A stretch of 42,616 bases of DNA, taken from positions 1-42,616 of the forward strand of contig CABQIW010000015.1 in the NCBI GenBank assembly GCA_902464295.1. The letters run 5' to 3'. Positions 1 through 8,011 of this stretch are shown piece after piece. This stretch comes from an uncultured Eggerthella sp. Lineage in GTDB: Bacteria > Actinomycetota > Coriobacteriia > Coriobacteriales > Eggerthellaceae. Position 1 is the stretch's first letter. Each line of letters opens with the position of its first letter. A model generated the notes under the pieces. That model saw only the letters and a list, made by a program, of their open reading frames with translations. It did no database searches and had not been told where the DNA came from. Both the position numbers and the translations under genes were made by a program.

Positions 1-923
1 GCCTCACAGCCAGCAAGGCTCGCAAGCTCATCTTTGGATTGCAGGACCTGGAGAAGCGATTCGGTAAGCGAGAACAGATTGAGTGCAGCTTCGATCTCCC
101 AAATCGTGGTCTCTGGCAGAGCGGACGATTCATTCATGTCACGCACGAAGAAGGTATTGGCATATTGCGCAGTGCGGATCAGGCGGAGCTCGGTATCTTC
201 ATTTTCAGCTGTAAGATCGGGTATGCCGGCCGCAATAAGTCGGTCGCTCAACTTCGAGACCACCGGATGAGCCGTGACAAGATGGTCCGTTTCAACCTTG
301 CTCGCTCGTTCGATCACGGTCTTCAAGGCGGGGAGCAGTTCGTCCTGTGCGAGCACCCGATAGACCTCATCGATACCGAAGGGCAACGTTGCTTTGCCGA
401 GTGTTGGTCGGTACACGAAAGCCAGATAAGCGCGGGTCATCAGGTCATAATAATGAAGGCGCTTTCCGTGGCCTTTGAAGTCGTACCAGGTTTCGCCGAT
501 CGTATATTTGGCATTTTGCCCGCTGCCACTTTTCGTGAAGGGAGCACAAGCGATGGGGCTGCCGTCTTCTCCGCGTACGAAGATGGTTCCTTTGTTCGTG
601 GAACCTTCAGCAAGCGCAATGAAAAGATCCTGCGGTTGAGCAGGAGGACGTTCGAAGCCAGTTTCGGTGGTGAAAGCACGACCGTACATATCGACGTAGG
701 CAAGCACACGGATCTTTTGATCGTCAAGGAACTCAACTACATAGAAGCCACCTTCATTCGATGGCGTGGGGATCGCGCCCTTGAACCAACCGAAGCGAGC
801 ATCTGCAGGAGGGATTCCTGGTTCTACCTGGTCAATCGCATCATCCATGACAGCTTTTCGGCATGACCAGAGCCTCTCGGCCTTGCCCACGCGATAGATG
901 CCATCTCCTAGATATTCAGCCAC
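1..923 (-). CDS. Hypothetical protein, 3' end cut by window edge
   Basis: An uninterrupted leftward reading frame of 307 codons leaves the window at base 1, so the C-terminus is missing. The start is a GTG at 923-921, preceded by GAAGGGGG at 937-930 with a 6-nt spacer. The ATG at 939-937 is in another frame and stops after seven codons, so it is not the start. The protein begins VAEYLGDGIYRVG and is soluble in character: I see no signal peptide or membrane segment. It is rich in Asp/Glu, aromatic residues and short beta-like stretches, and becomes helical after about residue 190. I do not recognise a family or catalytic motif. The overlapping 275-codon rightward frame is its antisense shadow. 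Confidence 0.75.
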   Translation of the reverse strand, partial: MAEYLGDGIYRVGKAERLWSCRKAVMDDAIDQVEPGIPPADARFGWFKGAIPTPSNEGGFYVVEFLDDQKIRVLAYVDMYGRAFTTETGFERPPAQPQDLFIALAEGSTNKGTIFVRGEDGSPIACAPFTKSGSGQNAKYTIGETWYDFKGHGKRLHYYDLMTRAYLAFVYRPTLGKATLPFGIDEVYRVLAQDELLPALKTVIERASKVETDHLVTAHPVVSKLSDRLIAAGIPDLTAENEDTELRLIRTAQYANTFFVRDMNESSALPETTIWEIEAALNLFSLTESLLQVLQSKDELASLAGCE

Positions 924-967
924 AGCGAACCCCCTTCATGTGTTTGTTTTAGTCTATCATGCAGGGC

Positions 968-1063
968 GTGAACAGGGGACAGGGCAAGTGTTCAATCTAT
1001 TGCGTTTCAGATGTGGTTTGCGCCCATAGCGCGGATTGAAAACTTGTCCCGTCCCCTGTTCAC
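968..1063. repeat. Imperfect inverted repeat of the GGGGAC family, overlapping the EamA gene stop
   Basis: Two 30-bp arms (968-997 and 1034-1063) match at 27 of 30 positions as inverted copies and are separated by 36 bp. Each arm carries GTGAACAGGGGAC followed by a GGGACAAG-like block. The right arm contains the TGA stop (1062-1060) of the leftward EamA gene. Similar GGGGACG and GGGACAA blocks occur at 16221-16288 and 18378-18417. Such paired palindromic units resemble REP/BIME elements mobilised by RAYT transposases, one of which lies at 18.5 kb. That link is inferred. Confidence 0.8.
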
Positions 1064-1953
1064 GAAGGGGTGCCCGCATTTCGTTTTATGAGAGACGGAA
1101 GTTGCTTGACAACAATGCCCGCCAAAACAAGGAAAGCACCGAAGAGCACGAGCGGGGAAGGTGCATCGCCCACGATGGCCCAAGCTGCGAAAATACCCAC
1201 CGGCAGCTCGCTCGAGGCCATGATCGAAACCATACCTGTGGTGAGTTTAGGGCTTGCGAAGTTGATGAGCGTAGTGGGAATGAGAATGCCAAGTACCGCG
1301 AAACTGATGGCGAACGGCCAGGTTATGGGGTCGAAGAAGGCTTGCGTGTAAGCTGCTGGGCTTGCGATCGAAGTGAAGAGCAAGCCGCCAGCAGTTAGCA
1401 TGGTCGCGCGCAACACGATAGGCTGGCCTGTTCCCAAGGTTCCTGAATAGTAGAGGAAAAGCGCGTAGAAGAGCGCGGATCCAAGACCATAGGCAATGCC
1501 AAGGGGGTTGAGCGCTGCAACGCTTCCATCAAGCAAGCCAGTTGCGAAGAGTGTTCCAATGAGTGTGATAACAATGGCAACGATCGTCGAGGTTGCTGGG
1601 AGCTTTTTCTTGTGAAGGCATTCGACCAACACGCTGATCCAGATGTATTGGAAGAGCAGCGTTAAGGCGGCAGATGAGGGAAGGAGCGAAACTGCTGAAT
1701 AGTAGCAAACGCTCGTACCGCCGGTGAAAACACCGAGCAGGGCAAGCTTGGCAAGGTTTTTAGGCGATGCCCATTTGATGCGTCGAGTGAGCATGATAAC
1801 AAGGCACACCAAAAAAGCCACCAAATATTGCAAGGGTACGAACGTGTGAGGATAAATGCCAATTTCAGCTGCGCTTTTGATGGCTGGAACAATGAATCCG
1901 TAACAGGATCCTGCTATAAAAACGATAAGAGAATTGAATAGAACGCGATTCAA
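1060..1953 (-). CDS. EamA/DMT-family transporter
   Basis: This 297-residue protein is almost entirely hydrophobic, with about ten membrane segments arranged as two EamA-type halves, as in drug/metabolite transporters (DMT superfamily). Members export or import small metabolites or amino acids; the substrate cannot be told here. The first segment begins at about residue 6 (FNSLIVFIAGSCYGF) and the polypeptide ends in a basic tail typical of a cytoplasmic C-terminus. The start is TTG at 1953-1951 with AAAGGG a few bases upstream. It lies 15 bp behind the DUF2130 gene on the same strand, so the two are probably cotranscribed. Its stop codon falls inside the right arm of the 968-1063 inverted repeat. 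Confidence 0.85.
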   Translation of the reverse strand: MNRVLFNSLIVFIAGSCYGFIVPAIKSAAEIGIYPHTFVPLQYLVAFLVCLVIMLTRRIKWASPKNLAKLALLGVFTGGTSVCYYSAVSLLPSSAALTLLFQYIWISVLVECLHKKKLPATSTIVAIVITLIGTLFATGLLDGSVAALNPLGIAYGLGSALFYALFLYYSGTLGTGQPIVLRATMLTAGGLLFTSIASPAAYTQAFFDPITWPFAISFAVLGILIPTTLINFASPKLTTGMVSIMASSELPVGIFAAWAIVGDAPSPLVLFGAFLVLAGIVVKQLPSLIKRNAGTPS

Positions 1954-1968
1954 GACAAGCCCTTTGAA

Positions 1969-3438
1969 CTAATCATTGTCAGTCGAGTTGCTTTTTGCCT
2001 CACGCGCTTCGTCGAGCAGCGCTTTCATAGTGGGGTTCTTACGTGTGAGCTTCTTGACCGTAAGATCTTCGGCCTTATCATTTGCCAGACGAAGCTGATT
2101 TTCGCTACCGATCAGGTTGTCCTTGATCTTCTGCAGGTGATCGATCGATTTATCGATCTCTTCGATGGCCTTTTGGAATTTCTGGCTTGCAATGCGATAA
2201 TTGCGGCCGAATTTGTCCTTGAAATCTGCCAGTTGGTCTTCGAAATTCGTCACATCGATGTTCTGTTGGCGAACGAGCGCAAGCTCTTTGCGGTACTGCA
2301 GCGAAGAGAGCGCCGCATTGCGCAAGAGCGTGATGATGGGAATGAAGAACTGCGGTCGGATCACATACATCTTCTCAAAGCGATAAGACACATCGGTGAT
2401 GCCGGCGTTATAAAGCTCGTTTTCGGGCTCAAGCAGGGAAACGAGCACCGCATATTCGCAGCCCTTCTTCTTGCGATCGGCATCGAGCTTCTTGAAGTGC
2501 GATTCGTTGGTCTTGCGATTCACCGAATCGTCTGCCTCGTTCTTCATTTCGAACATGATGGAAATGATCTCGTTGCCCTCTTCATCGAAATCGCGGAAGA
2601 CGAAATCGCCTTTGGTGCCTTCAACCACTTCGTTGTCCTTCTCAAAATAGGCGTGTGGAAAGGCGGTGGGGCGCAGGCGGTTGAATTCGATCTCGCAGTG
2701 CTGCTCGAGGCTCTCGCCGAGCATCTTCGTAGAGAGCTGCGCTTTCATGTCTTGAATGCGGAGGATCTCACGTTCGCGATCGGCGATGAGCTCGTCTTTA
2801 GCAGCGAGCTTTTCTGCCAGCGTTGCCTTGTGCTCGGCTTCGATGCGCGCAAGTGTTTCTTGCTCACGAACCACCTGGGCGCGCAGTTCATCGCGCTCGC
2901 GCTCGACTGCGATGCGGGCATCCTTCAGGGTCGATTCTTGCTTCTGGAGAGCAAGTTGGGTTTCGGTCGAAGCCTTTTGGCGCTGCGTTTCAAGCTGTTG
3001 TGCGAGCGAATCGCGCTCTTTTTCGATGGCGCGCAGCTTATCGTTTTCTGCGCTGAGGGCATCAGCGACGGCAAGCTTTCGGGCAGTATCAGCTTCGCTC
3101 GCCTGTGCCTGGAGTTGCGCCTTCAGTGCTTCGAGCTGCTTTTCAAGCTCTGCTTTTTCGCTTTGAGCTGCAAGTTGAAGCTCTTTGGTCTCAGCGCGGA
3201 ATTGCTCGGTCTGTGTGGCAAGCTGGCTATCGCGCTGCGCAATTTGCGCGCGCAGCTCTTCTTCGGCTTTCGCAACTGCAAGAGCCATATCCTGTTCGCG
3301 ATTCTTCTCGGCAAGCGAGATGCGTTCGTTCAGTTCGCGCTGGAATTCATGATCGCGTACCTGATTCAAAAGGGCGGCATATCCGCTTTCGTCGACGGTG
3401 AAGACTTGGCCACAATGAGGGCATTTGATCTCGTTCAT
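1969..3438 (-). CDS. DUF2130 family coiled-coil protein
   Basis: The protein has 489 residues. It opens with a putative metal-binding knuckle (IKCPHCGQVFTV, residues 4-15), followed by about 200 residues of highly charged heptad-rich coiled coil (roughly 45-245). The C-terminal part (about 250-440) has the conserved DUF2130 region, with features such as CEIEFN, YFEKDNEVVEGTKGDFVFR, IMFEMKNE and KLDADRKKKGCEYAVLVS. The E-x-K and D-x-[30]-E-x-K pattern in this block resembles the PD-(D/E)XK nuclease fold, but that comparison is mine. The function is unknown. AAGGAAC precedes the ATG. It is flanked by a small membrane protein upstream (20 bp away) and an EamA transporter downstream. Confidence 0.85.
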   Translation of the reverse strand: MNEIKCPHCGQVFTVDESGYAALLNQVRDHEFQRELNERISLAEKNREQDMALAVAKAEEELRAQIAQRDSQLATQTEQFRAETKELQLAAQSEKAELEKQLEALKAQLQAQASEADTARKLAVADALSAENDKLRAIEKERDSLAQQLETQRQKASTETQLALQKQESTLKDARIAVERERDELRAQVVREQETLARIEAEHKATLAEKLAAKDELIADREREILRIQDMKAQLSTKMLGESLEQHCEIEFNRLRPTAFPHAYFEKDNEVVEGTKGDFVFRDFDEEGNEIISIMFEMKNEADDSVNRKTNESHFKKLDADRKKKGCEYAVLVSLLEPENELYNAGITDVSYRFEKMYVIRPQFFIPIITLLRNAALSSLQYRKELALVRQQNIDVTNFEDQLADFKDKFGRNYRIASQKFQKAIEEIDKSIDHLQKIKDNLIGSENQLRLANDKAEDLTVKKLTRKNPTMKALLDEAREAKSNSTDND

Positions 3439-3457
3439 TCAGTTCCTTTTCGTGTGG

Positions 3458-3892
3458 TTATGCGCGGTGTGGCGCTTTTTGAGCTTTCTTGTGGGGCTTG
3501 AAGACTGAAATAGCAAAGAGCGCGATCATGCCCGCCACGATCCCGCTTAAGCAGAGCGGATGGATGGGGACGAGTGCGGTTGAGACGACAAGGACAACAG
3601 TGAGCACCCATTTTGCGGTGACCCAGCCATGAGAGAAGAAGCCCCATTTCGTGGCAAAGCCATACAGAAGCCCGGTTGCCATGAGCGCAGGGATGCAGAC
3701 CTTCACGACTTCTTGGACAAAGCCGATCGTGGCAAGTCCGAAGACGGGATCGATCGTTTGTGTCCAGAGCATGATCGAGCATACGAGCACGATGGTGAAG
3801 CCGCCAAGCCACAGGCTCGCGAACAACAGATGGACGAGATCGAGGATGCGTTTGGGAGTTTTCTTCAACTTGGGCAGGGTTGGTGCATGCAT
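3458..3892 (-). CDS. Small four-helix integral membrane protein, unknown function
   Basis: This 144-residue protein has a short basic N-terminus (KLKKTPKR) and four hydrophobic segments at about 16-45, 55-80, 88-108 and 112-130. It ends in a basic tail (KPHKKAQKAPHR) that should be cytoplasmic. The start ATG at 3892 has AAGGAG 6 nt upstream. A second overlapping ATG just downstream is out of frame. The size and HLLFASLWLGG opening recall DUF2269/CopD-like four-helix proteins, but I see no conserved metal or heme ligands that would settle it. It is the first gene of an apparent leftward three-gene unit with the DUF2130 and EamA genes. Confidence 0.7.
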   Translation of the reverse strand: MHAPTLPKLKKTPKRILDLVHLLFASLWLGGFTIVLVCSIMLWTQTIDPVFGLATIGFVQEVVKVCIPALMATGLLYGFATKWGFFSHGWVTAKWVLTVVLVVSTALVPIHPLCLSGIVAGMIALFAISVFKPHKKAQKAPHRA

Positions 3893-4042
3893 GGCCAGCT
3901 CCTTAATTCCTGGTAGGCAAGAAGGGGGTTATTGATCGATATTACAGTATAAGATCGGCCATCAAATTCATTACATTGTCTGTACAAACTGCGAACTTCC
4001 TTCACAATAGAATTCTCATATTTTTTCAAGAAAGAAGACCTT

Positions 4043-5545
4043 ATGGAGACGAATAGCATCAACAGTTTTCTCGTTCTGATAACAGGCGACATCGATAACT
4101 TCATGTATACCTACATTCTTGTTGCGTTGCTCGTGTTTACCGGCATTTATTTTACGATTCGCACGAAGGGCGTGCAGTTTCGTTACATCAAAGATATGTT
4201 CACGCAGCTCTTCGAAAAGAAGGTCGACAAGAACGGAAAGGCGATCTCTTCATTCCAAGCGATGATGGTTTCGACAGGCTCACGTGTGGGCACCGGCAAT
4301 ATCGCTGGTATCGCAACGGCGCTTGCTATGGGCGGGCCTGGTGCGCTCTTTTGGATGTGGCTCATGGCGCTTATCGGTGGCGCATCGGCATTCATCGAAT
4401 CGACGCTCGCGCAGATCTTCAAGATACGCGGTAAGGACGGACAGTTCCGTGGCGGCCCTGCTTACTATATCCAGCAAGGTTTGGGCAAGCGTTGGATGGG
4501 CATCGTGTTCGCGGTCTCGCTCATTGCCTGTTACGTGGTGGGCTTCAACGAACTCCAAGCTTATAACGCTGCTTCTGGTCTGGAGTATTACATTCCTGAT
4601 TACGCGACCAATGGTGCTGCGGTGGTCTTGGGGGTCGTGTTCACCATCGCTACTGCCGCCGTTATCTTTGGAGGTCAGAAGCGTATTTCGGTCATCAATT
4701 CGTGGGTCGTGCCTATCATGGCGCTTGCCTATATCGGCTTGGGCGTTTGGATCACGTTCTCGCATCTGAACTTGTTGCCGGCAGCTTTCGGGATGATGTT
4801 CGCTTCTGCTTTCGATTTCCAGGCGATCTTCGGCGGATTTGCGGGTTCCGCTTTGATGTTGGGCATCAAGCGTGGTCTGTTCTCCAACGAAGCTGGTATG
4901 GGTTCAGCGCCGAATGCTGCAGCAACCGCATCGGTTTCGCATCCCGTGAAGCAAGGCCTGGTGCAGACGCTTTCGGTCTATATCGATACGCTCTTCATCT
5001 GTACGTGTTCGGCCATGATCGTGCTGGTGTTCATGGTGCAGGATCCCCAGACGGCGGCAGGGTTGAACGGCATGCCGCTCGTTCAGATGGCGGTTTATCA
5101 CTTTGCGGGCGATGTGGGGATCGCGTTCATCACTGCGGCGGTGTTCCTATTCGCTTACACCAGCTTGATAGGTAATTACTTTTACGCGGAGTCTAATTTG
5201 AAGTTCATCTTCGGCGATCGTAAGATGCTGCTCTTTTGGTTCAGGATTGCGTGTTTGGCGATCATCTTCGCGGGCTGTTTGAGCAGCTTCGATCTGGCGT
5301 GGAATGTGGCAGATATCTTGATGGGCATCATGTGCATCATCAATCTCATTGCGATCCTTGCGCTGGGGAAGTGGGCGCTCAGGTGCCTGGACGATTACAC
5401 GCGGCAAAGAAAGCAAGGGATCAACCCCGTGTTCAATGCGGCATCGATCCCTGGTTTGCCTGCGTGTGAATGCTGGAACAGTGCGTTCGATGCCCAGATC
5501 GAACGCGATCTTGAGCAACGAGAAAAAGCCTTTGAGAAGGCTTGA
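4043..5545 (+). CDS. Sodium:alanine symporter, AGCS family
   Basis: This 500-residue transporter belongs to the alanine or glycine:cation symporter family, which couples uptake of small neutral amino acids to sodium. Signature stretches are visible: STGSRVGTGNIAGIATAL near residue 75 (the unwound TM1-type substrate/ion site), GGPAYYIQQGLG near 135, and GIKRGLFSNEAGMGSAPNAAA near 275. The length is normal for AGCS. About eleven membrane segments end in a charged cytoplasmic tail with a coiled-coil-like finish (ERDLEQREKAFEKA). AAAGAAG lies upstream of the ATG. It is transcribed away from the 3892 membrane gene and converges on yqeY with only 7 bp between stops. Confidence 0.95.
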   Translation: METNSINSFLVLITGDIDNFMYTYILVALLVFTGIYFTIRTKGVQFRYIKDMFTQLFEKKVDKNGKAISSFQAMMVSTGSRVGTGNIAGIATALAMGGPGALFWMWLMALIGGASAFIESTLAQIFKIRGKDGQFRGGPAYYIQQGLGKRWMGIVFAVSLIACYVVGFNELQAYNAASGLEYYIPDYATNGAAVVLGVVFTIATAAVIFGGQKRISVINSWVVPIMALAYIGLGVWITFSHLNLLPAAFGMMFASAFDFQAIFGGFAGSALMLGIKRGLFSNEAGMGSAPNAAATASVSHPVKQGLVQTLSVYIDTLFICTCSAMIVLVFMVQDPQTAAGLNGMPLVQMAVYHFAGDVGIAFITAAVFLFAYTSLIGNYFYAESNLKFIFGDRKMLLFWFRIACLAIIFAGCLSSFDLAWNVADILMGIMCIINLIAILALGKWALRCLDDYTRQRKQGINPVFNAASIPGLPACECWNSAFDAQIERDLEQREKAFEKA

Positions 5546-5546
5546 T

Positions 5547-5563
5547 GCCTGATTAGCTCAGGC
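5547..5563. terminator. Small hairpin between convergent agcS-like and yqeY genes
   Basis: A 6-bp perfect stem (GCCTGA/TCAGGC) with a 5-nt loop spans the 7-bp gap and the yqeY stop codon. A second hairpin (AGCCTT/AAGGCT) lies just upstream inside the symporter gene. Neither has a strong T-tract, so a role in transcription termination is only likely from position. Confidence 0.35.
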
Positions 5564-5996
5564 GTTGATTCAAGGCAGCGGCTGCAGCGGCCTTGTCGAA
5601 GTTGCCACCTGTGCGCTGAGTGAGCGCGCCCATCACGCGCCCCATGTCCTTTTTGGTGGTTGCGCCCGTTTCAGCGACCACTTCGTCGACGAGCGCCATG
5701 AGCGCTTCGCCTTCAACCTGCTCAGGAAGATAGCCTTCCAGAATAGCCACTTGCTCGGTGAGCGTGTCGGTGCGCTCTTGGTTGTTGCCTGCTTTGATCG
5801 AACCATCGAGCGTTTCCTTCGTTTGTTTGATAACGCGTTTGAGCATCGCGTCCACATCGGCTTCCGTGATGTCACGACGTTCGTTCACTTCGATGGATTT
5901 CAGTTCCGTGTGAACCTGACGCAGAATGTCGCGTCGATTATTATCGTGCGCCTTCATGGCTGATTTGATTTCATCTTGTAAGGTTTGGTAGTCCAT
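5553..5996 (-). CDS. GatB/YqeY domain-containing protein
   Basis: This is a 147-residue YqeY-type protein, related to the tRNA-binding tail domain of GatB and GatE. Conserved features include the LQDEIKSAMKAHD opening, VLRxVxxELKxxEVxxR-type helix (DILRQVHTELKSIEV), VIKQTKETL, EQVAILEGYLPEQ and DMGRVMGAL. The longer frame adds 14 residues upstream, but the internal ATG at 5996 has AAGGAACC at the right spacing and gives the usual YqeY length, so I choose it. Proteins of this family are thought to help charge or bind tRNA in amidotransferase contexts; the exact role is unproven. It stands alone, convergent with the alanine symporter. Confidence 0.9.
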   Translation of the reverse strand: MDYQTLQDEIKSAMKAHDNNRRDILRQVHTELKSIEVNERRDITEADVDAMLKRVIKQTKETLDGSIKAGNNQERTDTLTEQVAILEGYLPEQVEGEALMALVDEVVAETGATTKKDMGRVMGALTQRTGGNFDKAAAAAALNQRLS

Positions 5997-6021
5997 AGTG
6001 GTTCCTTTTGTTGGGTGGGTG

Positions 6022-6054
6022 AAATAAAAGCGACGCACTCATCGCGCGCCGCTT
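6022..6054 (-). terminator. Rho-independent terminator after the PRC-barrel gene
   Basis: Read leftward, a 9-bp stem (AAGCGGCGC with a partner ending CGCTT, one G-T pair) and a 9-nt loop are followed by TTATTT. It lies 50 bp downstream of the PRC-barrel stop and upstream of the yqeY start. Confidence 0.65.
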
Positions 6055-6106
6055 CATCTGGTTTGTACTGCGGACTCGCCGAAGCTCTCGACGAATCTTA
6101 GCGAAT

Positions 6107-6862
6107 TTAGTCGACGCTCATAGTGAGGAGCAACAGTGCGTCGTGTTTCTTAGCGTCGAGTGCAATCTCGCGCGTGATCTCGGTGCCCTTGGGTAGCGCG
6201 AAGGTGTCATCGGCGTTTGCGACATCGTCGTTCAGTGTCTTGCCAACAAGAAAATCAACGAGCAAAGCATCCTCATTAGAAAGGCCGTCTGCATTAGCGG
6301 CGGGCGTAGTAGGTTGTGCGGCCGGAGCAGCTTGGGTTGCTGGCGCGCTTGCCGGAGCAGCTGCAGGAGCATCGCTCGTGCTATCTTCAGCCTGACGCAG
6401 ATCAGCGGCTGACTTGCTGCCGTCGTCAACGAATACGAAGTCAGGAGCAAAGAAGAGGAAAGCATCTGATTTGAATTCTGAGCCATTGTCGAGCGTAATG
6501 CTCTTGATGGCGCCGAAGACTGGGTCGAAGTCGAATGCAGCAACTGTGCCTAACGTGTTACCGGTGCGGGAGTAGACTTCCACGCCTACGAGCTTGTTGG
6601 AGTCGGAAACGAGCTCTTTAGAAGCGGGCGAATTCGCGTCGACAAAAGAGCCGTAGGACTGAACCGTGATGAACGTATCGCCCACTGCGATGGCATTTTC
6701 AAACGGCAGCGCAATCGCGTTGTTCGTTGAAGCATTCATGACGATGTAGTGGCTGACAGCTTGTGTGTCGTAATCCACACGAAGGCTGCTCATCTTGCCG
6801 AGGACTTTGCGCTCGTCTAAGCCAACGATGCTGCGGGTAAGAATCGATTCATTGGTCTCCAT
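6107..6862 (-). CDS. PRC-barrel domain protein with C-terminal small domain
   Basis: The 251-residue protein has two PRC-barrel-like beta units (about 8-75 and 88-150; the second includes KLVGVEVYSRTGNTLGTVAAFDFDP-like strands). Then comes an Ala/Pro/Thr-rich low-complexity linker (about 160-200). The C-terminal 45 residues (FLVGKTLNDD ... FALPKGTEITREIALDAKKHDALLLLTMSV) match a small domain often found at the end of such proteins. PRC barrels act in RNA processing factors, photosynthetic reaction centres and cytoskeletal or cell-surface-associated proteins; the role here is unknown. No signal or membrane segment is visible, so it is cytoplasmic. AAAGGG precedes the ATG, and its own terminator follows. 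Confidence 0.8.
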   Translation of the reverse strand: METNESILTRSIVGLDERKVLGKMSSLRVDYDTQAVSHYIVMNASTNNAIALPFENAIAVGDTFITVQSYGSFVDANSPASKELVSDSNKLVGVEVYSRTGNTLGTVAAFDFDPVFGAIKSITLDNGSEFKSDAFLFFAPDFVFVDDGSKSAADLRQAEDSTSDAPAAAPASAPATQAAPAAQPTTPAANADGLSNEDALLVDFLVGKTLNDDVANADDTFALPKGTEITREIALDAKKHDALLLLTMSVD

Positions 6863-7147
6863 GCTGACCCTTTCTGATTGAAGTTTTAGATTTCAACGAA
6901 GCAGGGACTTCGTTTCGTGCTTTTCCAATAGACTCATTGTATCTGAAAGTGTTCGAGAAGTAAGAAAAACTCACACTTTAATTCACGCATATGGAGGGTT
7001 TTGCGCTGAACGGAATGTTGCATGTTGATGCCGTGCTTGCATGCTCATATTGTGTCGCTACAGTTATGGGGTTTGTGGGAAAGTATCGTAACGAGATTCA
7101 TCGGTGGGCTTTGCAAAGCACTCAAACGCCCATACCGTGAAGCGATC

Positions 7148-8011
7148 TTATTTATTGGGGTTAACGCTACCTTCAGCAAGCGTGACCGTTGTATCTTTGT
7201 CCACCGCGTAGATATCGCTTGAGAGCAGGTCGCGCGAGGTACGCACGCCGTCTTTGTAGTAGACACGGAAGGACTCCGAAACGTAATACTGCTGCTTGCC
7301 GCCATCCTTTGTGGCTTGCTCGTAGCGGTCGACCACGCGAGAGGTGGCATCGATCGTGATTCCGTCGTCACGAGGCTTGCCGAGCAAGTTCACGCTCACT
7401 GTCTGGCCAATTGCTTTTGCATAAATCGTGATAGGAAAATCGGTGTTGTTCTTGATACGCAAGTCGCGGCTGCCATAAACGATCGTGGCATCCAGACCAA
7501 TAGGAGCATAGTCGGAAGGCACTGAATGGGGGTGGCGCTCAACTATCTCGAGGTCGGCCTTTACCGCTGCGATATAGAGCGCAGTTGAGACCTGACAGAT
7601 GCCGCCTCCATCGCTTGAGCCTAAACCGCTGCTGTAAAGAACAGGTGCTTCTTTGTAGCCGCGTTCAGCCGTGGTATCACCAACCACTTCGTTAAAAGAG
7701 AAGGTGGCACCTGGCTCGATCACGTAACCGTTGATCGCTTCAGCGGCTAAACGAAGATTCTCAGCACGTTCGTCATCATCACTTTGGGAAATGGCTTCGT
7801 AGCTACCGATAGTTTCTTGGTAATAACCTGGCTCAACAATGGTATTTTGTTCAGGAAGTTGGTCTTCGCTAGGCTGTGCAGAGGCAGTCCAATTTGTTCC
7901 ACCGAAAGCAATACAACAGGCAATAAGCAATGAGCAACCCATAACGAGGATGGGAGTGCGTTGCAAATGGTTGTGCTTGTCGTTTGCTCTTCTTGAGCGC
8001 GCGGCAGCCAT
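7148..8011 (-). CDS. VanW family protein, membrane anchored
   Basis: This 287-residue protein starts with a basic N-terminus and one hydrophobic segment (about 20-42, ILVMGCSLLIACCIAFGG), so it is secreted or anchored with its main domain outside. The VanW domain (about 80-230) is clear: ENLRLAAEAINGYVIEPGATFSFN, GDTTAERGYKEAP, GGGICQVSTALY, ERHPHSVPSDYAPIGLDATI and DLRIKNNT. VanW occurs in some vancomycin-resistance clusters and widely in Gram-positives with unknown function, perhaps in cell-wall chemistry. It is not evidence of vancomycin resistance here, since no vanHAX genes are present. Its ATG overlaps the TAA of the upstream gene by one base (TAATG), which implies translational coupling. 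Confidence 0.9.
   Translation of the reverse strand: MAAARSRRANDKHNHLQRTPILVMGCSLLIACCIAFGGTNWTASAQPSEDQLPEQNTIVEPGYYQETIGSYEAISQSDDDERAENLRLAAEAINGYVIEPGATFSFNEVVGDTTAERGYKEAPVLYSSGLGSSDGGGICQVSTALYIAAVKADLEIVERHPHSVPSDYAPIGLDATIVYGSRDLRIKNNTDFPITIYAKAIGQTVSVNLLGKPRDDGITIDATSRVVDRYEQATKDGGKQQYYVSESFRVYYKDGVRTSRDLLSSDIYAVDKDTTVTLAEGSVNPNK

Noticed and set aside
39..866. Rightward 275-codon frame as a gene
   Set aside because: It is antisense to the leftward GTG-start frame 1-923, has no ribosome site and its protein has no family character.
2137..3501. Rightward 454-codon frame with hydrophobic repeats
   Set aside because: It is the antisense shadow of the coiled-coil DUF2130 gene; periodic Glu/Leu codons read backward give Phe/Leu/Arg-rich nonsense.
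7022..7222. 66-codon rightward frame downstream of the VanW gene
   Set aside because: It overlaps the VanW 3' end in antisense and has no ribosome site.
7148..8011. Vancomycin resistance locus
   Set aside because: VanW alone is widespread; no vanH, vanA/B, vanX or VanRS genes are present.
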